Positions 1 to 5,627 of a DNA stretch of 5,627 nucleotides are shown here, in pieces (positions within the stretch are counted from its first letter, which is position 1; each line of letters starts with the position of its first letter). A model generated the notes under the pieces. That model ran no database searches. It was not told the DNA's origin and was given only the letters and a program-made list of their open reading frames with translations. The translations under genes and the position numbers were made by a program. The DNA lies in NCBI GenBank assembly GCA_012512705.1, contig JAAZDR010000266.1, forward strand, positions 1 through 5,627. The letters run 5' to 3'. This DNA comes from Bacillota bacterium (GTDB lineage: Bacteria > Bacillota > Dethiobacteria > DTU022 > JAAZDR01).

Positions 1-2099
1 CTACAAAGCAGACAGCAAATAAGAAACGTATTAATTTTATTCTTGTCTTGCATAACCATCAGCCAATCGGTAACCTGTCGGAAGTTTTTGAGGCAAATTT
101 TGCCAATGCTTACCAGCCCTTTATTGAGACCCTTTCCCGCTACCCGCAGATCAAGGTAAGCCTTCACTATTCGGGGATCCTTCTCGAATGGTTAAAAAAG
201 AACAGGCCCGATTTTCTAGAGCGGCTGCGTCACCTGATCAGCAGCGGACAGGTGGAGATCATGGGCGGTGGTTTTTACGAGCCAATCCTGCCGGTGATCC
301 CTGATAGCGATAAAGTTGGACAGATCCGCAGGCTGAACAGCTACCTGCAGGAGAATCTAGGAACCACAGCCCGGGGGATGTGGTTGACGGAGCGCATCTG
401 GGAGCCGCACCTTGCCGTACCGATTATTCGTGCCGGGATTCGCTATGTTGTTGTTGATGACAGCCATTTTAAGGAAAGCGGGCATGAGCAGCTCTACTAT
501 TACTACCTGACTGAAGAGGAAGGGCTGCCTTTACGGATTTTCCCCATCAGTGAAAAGCTGCGTTACCTGATCCCTTTTCGTCCCCCGGAAGAAACGATTA
601 ACTTCCTCCATGAAGTTGCTGATGAAAGCGGAGAGCGCGTCCTGGTCCTCGCTGATGACGGGGAGAAGTTCGGCAGCTGGCCGGATACGTATACCTGGGT
701 CTATGAAAAAGGGTGGCTGGAGCGCTTTTTTAACCTCCTCCAAGAAAACAAAGATTGGCTGCAGACTGTTACTTTTTCTGAACACCTGCAGAGACACCTC
801 CCCCGGGGGCCGGTATATCTTCCTGCTACCGCCTATCGGGAAATGAAAGAGTGGTCAGGAGGATTCTGGCGAAACTTCCTTACGCGTTATCCGGAGAGCA
901 ACCGCATGCATAAAAAGATGCTTGCTGTGCACCGCCGCTTGGAGGCCCTTGCTCCAGGGCCATATAAGGACAGAGCGCGCGAACACCTCTGGGCCGGTCA
1001 GTGTAACTGTGCTTATTGGCACGGTGTCTTTGGCGGTCTCTATCTAAATTTTTTGCGCAGTGCAGTTTATGAACATCTGATCAAAGCAGAAACCCTGGTA
1101 GAAAAGCAGAGACGGCGCCGCCCCTATTGGATAGACCTTGAAATTGAAGACCGCGATTATGATGGTCAGAAGGAGATCATTATCAGCACAGATCGTTTTG
1201 CCCTCCTCTTTGCACCGCACCTGGGAGGGAGCCTCTGGGAACTCTCGTATCGTCCCCTGGCGGTCAACCTTCTCGATACCCTTACGCGCCGAAAGGAAAC
1301 GTACCATGAAGATCTCTTAAAAGAGACTACAGCTGCCCAGGAACAGCAGGAGAGAGAGGATACACCCCATGACGGGGTAGCGACGATTCACGAGCTCAAG
1401 CGTGTTAAAGAAAAGGATCTTCAAAAGCACCTTGTTTATGACCTTTATCCGCGCGGGGCCTTTATCGAGCATTTTTTTAACAAAGAAACAAACCTTCAGT
1501 CTTTCCAGCGCGGCAGTTATCGGGAAGCCGCAGACTTTTTATTAAGTCCGGCTACAGCGGAGATCAGGCGTATCTGCGGGGAACGGGCTGAGCATAAAAA
1601 GATCCTCCTTATCTTCCGCCGCTTGGGGAGTATGGGCGCGGAAAAAGAAAATCTCCTCCTGCAAAAAGAGATCGGGTTGGCTGCAGGAAGTGAGCTGATT
1701 GAGGCTCGCTATCTTTTACAAAACAGGGGCAGATCAATGCTTGAAGGCCGGTTTGCCGTGGAGTTTAATCTGGCCTTCTTGGCCGGCTATGCTGAAGACC
1801 GCTATTATTCAATCCCCGGGAGGGAGCTTGAAGCACGGCATCTTGCTTCTGTTGGTGAAGAGAAAGATGTGCAGGAACTGAGCCTGCGTGATGAGTGGCG
1901 CCGTATAGAGGCGGTATTTTTGTTCTCGGAACCGGCCCTGCTCTGGCGCTTTCCACTTGAAACTGTCTCCCAGTCCGAAGGCGGTCTGGAAAGGGTTTAC
2001 CAGCAGTCAGTAGTTGTACTGCAGTGGCCCCTTTTACTGCCGCCAGGTGGGGAAAGGGAGCTGAGTCTAAAGCTTTTTGTAAAAACGATTGTTGAATAG
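1..2099 (+). CDS. GH57 4-alpha-glucanotransferase/alpha-amylase type enzyme, 5' end outside window
   Basis: This is a GH57 retaining enzyme that most likely transfers or cleaves alpha-1,4-glucan chains (4-alpha-glucanotransferase type, like the Thermococcus litoralis enzyme). The frame is open from base 3 with no ATG or GTG. Codons before the TTG at 48 read INFILV, the first beta strand of the family, so TTG 48 is internal and the gene starts left of the window. Numbering that TTG as residue 1, the GH57 motifs appear in order: HNHQP (2-6), GGGFYEPILP (73-82), WLTERIWEP with predicted nucleophile E115, ADDGEKFG with predicted acid/base D204, and AYREMKEW (262-269). Residues of about 300-350 (QCNCAYWHGVFGGLY) match the helical DUF1925 domain. 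Residues of about 385-683 (DLYPRGAFIEHFF) match the beta-sandwich DUF1926 domain. No frameshift is visible. The family is certain; transferase versus amylase activity is inferred. Confidence 0.93.
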   Translation, partial: TKQTANKKRINFILVLHNHQPIGNLSEVFEANFANAYQPFIETLSRYPQIKVSLHYSGILLEWLKKNRPDFLERLRHLISSGQVEIMGGGFYEPILPVIPDSDKVGQIRRLNSYLQENLGTTARGMWLTERIWEPHLAVPIIRAGIRYVVVDDSHFKESGHEQLYYYYLTEEEGLPLRIFPISEKLRYLIPFRPPEETINFLHEVADESGERVLVLADDGEKFGSWPDTYTWVYEKGWLERFFNLLQENKDWLQTVTFSEHLQRHLPRGPVYLPATAYREMKEWSGGFWRNFLTRYPESNRMHKKMLAVHRRLEALAPGPYKDRAREHLWAGQCNCAYWHGVFGGLYLNFLRSAVYEHLIKAETLVEKQRRRRPYWIDLEIEDRDYDGQKEIIISTDRFALLFAPHLGGSLWELSYRPLAVNLLDTLTRRKETYHEDLLKETTAAQEQQEREDTPHDGVATIHELKRVKEKDLQKHLVYDLYPRGAFIEHFFNKETNLQSFQRGSYREAADFLLSPATAEIRRICGERAEHKKILLIFRRLGSMGAEKENLLLQKEIGLAAGSELIEARYLLQNRGRSMLEGRFAVEFNLAFLAGYAEDRYYSIPGRELEARHLASVGEEKDVQELSLRDEWRRIEAVFLFSEPALLWRFPLETVSQSEGGLERVYQQSVVVLQWPLLLPPGGERELSLKLFVKTIVE

Positions 2100-2102
2100 C
2101 AA

Positions 2103-2108
2103 AAGGAG
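2103..2108 (+). promoter_or_regulatory. Shine-Dalgarno site of the second GH57 gene
   Basis: AAGGAG lies 11 bases before the ATG at 2120. It overlaps the first base of the in-frame GTG at 2108, so that GTG cannot use it. This places the start at 2120. Confidence 0.75.
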
Positions 2109-2119
2109 TGTGTAAGCGT

Positions 2120-3829
2120 ATGCCGGAACGTCCCCTCTATGTAGCTTTTGTCTGGAATCAGCACCAGCCTTTTTACCAGGATACTGTACGTAAGGAGTAT
2201 ATTATGCCCTGGGTCAGGTTACACGGCAGCAAGGATTACTACCAGATGGCCGCTATTCTTGAGGAATACCCCCGTATCCACCAGACCTTTAACCTGACAC
2301 CTTCTCTCCTCGAACAGGTGGAGGATTATCTGGAGGGCGGTGCTGTGGACTACTATATGCGGGTGATGAAACCTGTTGAGCTTCTTAGTGAAGGGGAGAA
2401 GCGCTTCCTTTTACAGCATTTTTTTGATATCCAGTGGGATAAGGTGATCGCTAAATTTTCTGCATATAGGGCTCTTTTAGATAAGCAGGGGCGCGTGCGG
2501 GAGCCGGCTGCGATCGAAAGGGCGCTCAGCCTTTTCAGCAGCCAGGATTATCTTGATCTGCAGGTCTGGTTCAACCTTGTCTGGATCGATCCGGAGATCC
2601 GGGAGCGGGAGCGTTTTTTTGCCAATCTCCTGGAGAAGGGAAGCGGCTTTACAGAAAGTGAAAAAGAAGAGCTGATGGAGAGACAGCTCGGTTTGCTGCG
2701 CCTGATCGTCCCCATACACCGGCAGCTGAGAGAAAAAAAACAGATTGAACTGATTACTACGCCGTTCTACCACCCGATTCTTCCGCTAATTATCGATACC
2801 CAGAGCGCGCTCAGGGCTGCGCCCGGCCTACAGCTTCCGGAACGCTTTCACTATAAGGAAGATGCCTACTGGCAGTTGGAAAAGGCCTGTCAACAATACC
2901 AGCACTACTTCGGTGCGCAGCCGCAGGGCCTCTGGCCTCCGGAACAGGCCGTGAGCCCGGAAATAATTCCTTTGGCTGCGGATATGGGTTTTACATGGAC
3001 GATCACTGATGAACAGATCCTTAGTAAAACTTTAGGGGCGGAGATCATCCGCGACGGTTACGGCCATGTCCTCAATCCCGATCTCCTTTACCGTCCGTAC
3101 CTGGTAAGCATCGAGGGAGCGACGATGGCGATCGTTTTTCGTGATCACCACCTTTCTGATCGCATTGGCTTTGAGTACCAGCACCTGCATGCCGAACACG
3201 CTGCCAAAGATCTCGTGCACCGCTTACATAAAATCAGGGAGAACCTGGGACGGACAGAAGAAAACCACCTGGTGACCATTGCTTTGGACGGTGAAAACGC
3301 CTGGGAATGGTATGAAAACGACAAGCGTGATTTTTTACACCACCTTTATCGCTTGCTCTCGGAAGACCCTCTCTTGCGCTGCGTTACCGTAAGTGAGTTT
3401 CTCGCTGCTAACCCGCCTCGGCGCCAGCTACAGCATCTCTTTACTGGCTCCTGGGTAGATCATAGCCTGGTGCGCTGGATCAGTACTGAGAACAAGAACA
3501 AGCTCTGGAGCTACCTGGCACGGGCGCGAAAGGATTTAGAGACAGCTCGCTACTACGAAGGGGATACCCAGAGGGTAACCGAGGCGCTTCGCAACATTTA
3601 TATCGCTGAAGGCAGTGATTACATGTGGTGGGTTGACAGTATGCCCTACTATCTAGCCGCCCCTTTTGAGGCCCTTTTCCGCAAACATCTTGCTAATGTT
3701 TACCGTGTCCTAGGGCTCGACTATCCAGCTTATCTTGAAAAGCCGCTCCTCAAACCAGAGCCCGGAGAACCGGTCTGGAAAGAAGATCCCCTGGGAGGTC
3801 CGATTGCCATGATCCAGGTAAATAGATAA
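2120..3829 (+). CDS. GH57 amylopullulanase/alpha-amylase-like glycoside hydrolase
   Basis: This 569-residue protein belongs to the amylopullulanase-like branch of GH57 and is predicted to cleave or rearrange alpha-glucans. With ATG 2120 as start, the GH57 motifs are: NQHQP (13-17), TTPFYHPILPL (213-223), LWPPEQAVS with predicted nucleophile E275, ALDGENAWEWY with predicted acid/base D390, and GSWVDHSLVRWIS (443-455). A helical C-terminal part follows, with AEGSDYMWW (497-505) and FRKHLANVYRVLG (520-532). The protein opens directly on the first beta strand with no signal peptide, so it is probably cytoplasmic. An in-frame GTG at 2108 would add four residues, but it overlaps the Shine-Dalgarno site and is rejected. 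The 20-base gap after the first GH57 gene suggests co-transcription. After AEGSDYMWW the sequence is VDSMPYY, where I recall relatives carrying YGDDH. Exact substrate and product are unknown. Confidence 0.9.
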   Translation: MPERPLYVAFVWNQHQPFYQDTVRKEYIMPWVRLHGSKDYYQMAAILEEYPRIHQTFNLTPSLLEQVEDYLEGGAVDYYMRVMKPVELLSEGEKRFLLQHFFDIQWDKVIAKFSAYRALLDKQGRVREPAAIERALSLFSSQDYLDLQVWFNLVWIDPEIRERERFFANLLEKGSGFTESEKEELMERQLGLLRLIVPIHRQLREKKQIELITTPFYHPILPLIIDTQSALRAAPGLQLPERFHYKEDAYWQLEKACQQYQHYFGAQPQGLWPPEQAVSPEIIPLAADMGFTWTITDEQILSKTLGAEIIRDGYGHVLNPDLLYRPYLVSIEGATMAIVFRDHHLSDRIGFEYQHLHAEHAAKDLVHRLHKIRENLGRTEENHLVTIALDGENAWEWYENDKRDFLHHLYRLLSEDPLLRCVTVSEFLAANPPRRQLQHLFTGSWVDHSLVRWISTENKNKLWSYLARARKDLETARYYEGDTQRVTEALRNIYIAEGSDYMWWVDSMPYYLAAPFEALFRKHLANVYRVLGLDYPAYLEKPLLKPEPGEPVWKEDPLGGPIAMIQVNR

Positions 3830-3857
3830 ACTGAAGCAGTATAGTACTGATCATCCC

Positions 3858-3886
3858 TTTTCAAAAAGCAACAAATTGTATAAAAT
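3858..3886 (+). promoter_or_regulatory. Candidate sigma-A promoter for holA
   Basis: TTTTCA (3858-3863, four of six matches to TTGACA) is separated by 17 bases from TAAAAT (3881-3886, five of six matches to TATAAT). The site lies in the AT-rich 113-base gap between the GH57 pair and holA, with about 56 bases from the -10 box to the holA ATG. It would let holA be transcribed independently. AT-rich sequence gives such matches by chance fairly often. Confidence 0.45.
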
Positions 3887-3942
3887 AATTAAATAACAGC
3901 ATAACAGCGGCTGCGCAAACCGCATATAGAGGTGAACCGATT

Positions 3943-4980
3943 ATGTATTATTGGCAGGGGAAAAAGAAGATTGAATCAGGAAAGCTTTCCCCTGCTTATC
4001 TGTTTACAGGGGAAGAAGATTTCCTGCAGGATGAACTCCTTAGTGTCCTGGCAGAGAAGTTTTTCGGGGAGCCTCTCGGGAACCTAACTTCTGGAGAAAG
4101 CATTGATAAACTTGACGGGCGGGAGACCTCCTTAGAAGCGGTTATCGATCTGCTGCTTACCCCTTCCTTATTCAGGAGCAGCCGCTTCATTGTTGTCCGC
4201 CATGCCCAGTATTTTTCCGACGCCCACGCTGCTAATGAGACAAAGGAGAACGCTCTTTTACAGTTTCTGCAGCGTGAGGACAGCGACTCCCTCGTTGTTT
4301 TTATCTGTGAAAAGATCAGCCGCCGCTCTCGCTTGGTCAAAGCACTGGAACAAGCTGAGGCGTTAATTGAGTTCCCGCCTCTGCGCGGCGAAGCGCTGCA
4401 AGGGTGGATCAAAGAGCGGCTGCGCAAAGAAGGGATCTCGATTACAGCTGATGCCCTACAAGATTTAATCCTTGCTGCTAACAGCGATTTACGCACCATA
4501 GACAGCGAACTGAAGAAGATGCGCCTCTACCTCGGCGGCAGGAGGCAGATAACAAGCGAGGAAACAGCAAAGCTCCTGCCCCAGCGCAGTGAAGCCAATA
4601 TCTTTAAACTTGGCGATGCCCTTGGAGAACGCAAACTCGACCTTGCCCTTAAGTATCTAAAAGAACTTTTACGACAGGGAGAACCTCCAATTTTAATCCT
4701 GCATATGATTGCCCGGCATTACCGCCTGCTCTATCGCGCAAAGCATCTGCTGCAGGAGGGGATGGAGCTGAGGACAACAGCATCTGCGCTCGGTGTTCCT
4801 TTTTTTGTCGGCCGCAAACTTATTGAACAGGCCCGCAGATATCCTCTGACCCTGCTCGCTGATGGTTTGCTTAGCATCCAGGAAACAGATTGCCAGGTTA
4901 AGAGCGGGCTGGTGGAGCCGTCCCTGGCGCTTGAACTGCTTGCTGCGCGCCTTATCGGCGCCAAGGGGGGTAAAAGCTAG
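3943..4980 (+). CDS. holA: DNA polymerase III subunit delta
   Basis: This 345-residue protein is the delta subunit of the clamp loader, which opens the beta sliding clamp and loads it on DNA at the replication fork. Length and layout match HolA. The N-terminal AAA+-like domain (about 1-140) contains PAYLFTGEEDFLQDEL (17-32) and the hydrophobic strand FIVVRHAQYF (82-91). The helical lid (about 145-212) contains RTIDSELKKMRLYLGG (184-199). The C-terminal collar domain (about 215-340) contains NIFKLGDALGERK (219-231), LHMIARHYRLLYRAK (253-267), LGVPFFVGRKL (283-293) and QVKSGLVEPSLALELL (318-333). ATG 3943 is preceded by AGAGGTGA (3928-3935) at a 7-base spacing. It sits upstream of an opposing rpsT, as in many Firmicutes. 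No frameshift is visible. Confidence 0.95.
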   Translation: MYYWQGKKKIESGKLSPAYLFTGEEDFLQDELLSVLAEKFFGEPLGNLTSGESIDKLDGRETSLEAVIDLLLTPSLFRSSRFIVVRHAQYFSDAHAANETKENALLQFLQREDSDSLVVFICEKISRRSRLVKALEQAEALIEFPPLRGEALQGWIKERLRKEGISITADALQDLILAANSDLRTIDSELKKMRLYLGGRRQITSEETAKLLPQRSEANIFKLGDALGERKLDLALKYLKELLRQGEPPILILHMIARHYRLLYRAKHLLQEGMELRTTASALGVPFFVGRKLIEQARRYPLTLLADGLLSIQETDCQVKSGLVEPSLALELLAARLIGAKGGKS

Positions 4981-5016
4981 ATGCCAGCGACGAAGAACGG
5001 AGCAACTAAAAAAGAA

Positions 5017-5061
5017 AAAAGCGGTTTTCTCCTTGCTAGTAAGAAGGAGAAAACCGCTTTT
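5017..5061. terminator. Large hairpin, probable bidirectional terminator between holA and rpsT
   Basis: A perfect 18-bp inverted repeat pairs 5017-5034 with 5044-5061 around a 9-base loop (5035-5043). Read rightward, the stem ends in TTTT and then AGATT, a short U tract 37-81 bases after the holA stop. Read leftward, the arm is followed by a T-rich run broken by one C (complement of the A-rich stretch 5008-5020), which makes a stronger U tract. It can therefore end holA transcription and also catch leftward readthrough from rpsT. Confidence 0.85.
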
Positions 5062-5095
5062 AGATTCATCGAACAGTCATGTCGCATCAGTTCAG

Positions 5096-5124
5096 AAAAA
5101 ATCATCTCGCAGCTTAACGAGTGA
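5096..5124 (-). terminator. Candidate rpsT terminator
   Basis: Read leftward, TCACTCG (5124-5118) pairs with CGAG-A-TGA (5109-5102), giving a 7-bp stem with one bulged A and an 8-base loop (5110-5117). Six T residues follow (5101-5096). It begins 83 bases after the rpsT stop. The stem is short and modest in GC, so it may be weak, with the larger hairpin at 5017-5061 as backup. Confidence 0.5.
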
Positions 5125-5152
5125 AGTCGTAGACACGAGTGAAGTCATGGAT
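5117..5152. repeat. Tandem direct repeat, 18-bp period, two copies
   Basis: ACGAGTGAAGTC occurs at 5117-5128 and again at 5135-5146. The 18-base units (5117-5134 and 5135-5152) agree at 15 of 18 positions. The first copy contributes the CGAGTGA arm of the candidate rpsT terminator. No third copy is visible in the window. A function is not evident. Confidence 0.7.
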
Positions 5153-5206
5153 ACGATATGATTATTCGGCCGGTTGACAGGGGTTGGGTAAGTATGTTTA
5201 AGAAAA

Positions 5207-5470
5207 CTAAACTGCTTTATTGAAGGCACGCGACAGACGTGATTTTTTGCGCGCAGCGTTATTTTTATGCAGGACACCTTTAGCAGCAGCCTGATCAATA
5301 GTTTTCATTGCCCGGGAAAGTTCTGCGCGTGCTTGTTCTTTATCGCCGCTGGCAAGAACGGCGTTAAAGCGCTTGATCGCTGTTTTAACTTTGGATTTAA
5401 TGGCGCGGTTACGCAGCCGTCTTTTTTCAGAAACCTTAACCCGTTTAATCGCTGACTTTATGTTAGGCAA
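5207..5470 (-). CDS. rpsT: 30S ribosomal protein S20
   Basis: This 87-residue, Lys/Arg-rich protein is S20, which binds 16S rRNA early in small-subunit assembly. The start MPNIKSAIKRVKVSEKRR is diagnostic. The family features NRAIKSKVKTAIKRF (21-35), AAAKGVLHKNNAARKKSRL (61-79) and the C-terminal LSRAFNKA follow, and the length is normal. Translation starts at TTG (5470-5468), fixed by a perfect AAGGAGGTG eight bases upstream and by the conserved N-terminus. E. coli rpsT also starts at UUG, where the codon takes part in S20 autoregulation. The gene is single and convergent with holA. In many Firmicutes gpr lies on the far side. Confidence 0.97.
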   Translation of the reverse strand: MPNIKSAIKRVKVSEKRRLRNRAIKSKVKTAIKRFNAVLASGDKEQARAELSRAMKTIDQAAAKGVLHKNNAARKKSRLSRAFNKAV

Positions 5471-5471
5471 G

Positions 5472-5506
5472 GGTTTTTCACCTCCTTAGGACAATCCACA
5501 AAAACC
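5472..5506 (-). promoter_or_regulatory. rpsT: Candidate regulatory hairpin in the rpsT leader
   Basis: On the minus strand GGTTTTT (5506-5500) is exactly complementary to AAAAACC (5478-5472), a 7-bp stem. The 21-base loop (5499-5479) contains the whole Shine-Dalgarno site. The 3' arm fills the spacer up to one base before the TTG codon. Folding would hinder ribosome access to the start. A role in S20 autoregulation is inference. Confidence 0.4.
5479..5487 (-). promoter_or_regulatory. rpsT: Shine-Dalgarno site of rpsT
   Basis: AAGGAGGTG on the minus strand is fully complementary to the 3' end of 16S rRNA and stands 8 bases before the TTG codon. This decides the TTG start, as no ATG or GTG fits the S20 N-terminus. 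Confidence 0.9.
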
Positions 5507-5534
5507 TAAAATACGTCCAATTTTAACATAGACA

Positions 5535-5563
5535 ATTTTACCATGAAGCACCGCTAAATGCAA
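5535..5563 (-). promoter_or_regulatory. rpsT: Candidate rpsT promoter
   Basis: On the minus strand TTGCAT (5563-5558) is followed after 17 bases by TAAAAT (5540-5535), matching TTGACA at three of six and TATAAT at five of six positions. A start near 5528 would give a leader of about 58 bases containing the hairpin at 5472-5506. TAAAATTG recurs at 5525-5518, so a second, slightly downstream -10 box is possible. Confidence 0.45.
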
Positions 5564-5627
5564 CAAGCGCACTGGAAAAAATGTATATTCATTGTTTTAT
5601 GGGGTAACCTAATTTTAGTTAGCGAAA

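Noticed and set aside
2733..2740. Run of eight A in the second GH57 gene as a programmed frameshift site
   Set aside because: The zero frame continues through all later GH57 motifs to a normal C-terminus, and no alternative product is suggested.
3837..3849. Small hairpin CAGTA-TAG-TACTG after the second GH57 gene as a terminator
   Set aside because: The stem is only 5 bp with little GC and a 3-base loop, and no T run follows directly.
3911..3924. Inverted GCGG/CCGC pair just upstream of the holA ribosome site
   Set aside because: Only about four base pairs with no further support, so it could easily arise by chance.
3996..4499. 167-codon minus-strand ORF inside holA
   Set aside because: It is fully antisense to holA. 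Its Ser/Arg-rich product has no recognisable domain, and holA is clearly the coding strand.
4862..5161. 99-codon plus-strand ORF overlapping the holA 3' end, ending in TSEVVD/TSEVMD
   Set aside because: Over half of it is an alternate frame of holA, and the rest crosses the terminator hairpin. The peptide repeat merely reflects the 18-bp DNA repeat.
5174..5202. TTGACA at 5174-5179 as a rightward promoter
   Set aside because: No good -10 box lies at 16-18 bases, and transcription would run antisense into rpsT.
5558..5627. ORF starting ATG 5558 (MQQAHWKKCIFIV...) open to the right edge
   Set aside because: It has no Shine-Dalgarno site, and its start overlaps the candidate rpsT -35 box. The 23 visible codons match nothing I recognise, and openness to the edge is weak evidence.

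Overview
The window looks like ordinary chromosome from an endospore-forming or related Firmicute, probably in the Clostridia. Three things suggest this: strong Shine-Dalgarno sites (AAGGAG, AAGGAGGTG); a holA gene facing an opposite-strand rpsT, an arrangement typical of Bacilli and Clostridia where gpr usually follows; and GH57 glucan enzymes, which are common in thermophilic or anaerobic Firmicutes. The taxonomic call is inference. No mobile element, CRISPR array, rRNA or tRNA was found.

Bases 1-2099 hold the 3' part of a GH57 enzyme of the 4-alpha-glucanotransferase type. Its true start lies left of the window. After a 20-base gap, bases 2120-3829 encode a second GH57 protein from a different subfamily (amylopullulanase/alpha-amylase-like). 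Both keep the GH57 catalytic Glu and Asp. The second has no signal peptide, so it probably acts in the cytoplasm. The pair reads as an operon for remodelling glycogen or maltodextrin.

Bases 3830-3942 are an AT-rich gap with a plausible sigma-A promoter. It leads into holA (3943-4980), the delta subunit of the DNA polymerase III clamp loader. Bases 4981-5206 carry no convincing gene. They hold a large 18-bp terminator-like hairpin, a smaller terminator-like hairpin for the opposite strand, an 18-bp tandem direct repeat, and a 47-codon ORF of doubtful status directly after holA.

rpsT (ribosomal protein S20) runs leftward from 5470 to 5207. It starts at TTG behind a perfect Shine-Dalgarno site. 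Its leader can form a 7-bp stem whose 3' arm fills the spacer between that site and the TTG, a possible translational control element. The right edge (about 5490-5627) holds the rpsT promoter and possibly the start of a rightward unit. I see no previously undescribed system. The best leads are the rpsT leader, the unusual C-terminal motif of the second GH57 protein, and the holA/rpsT junction.
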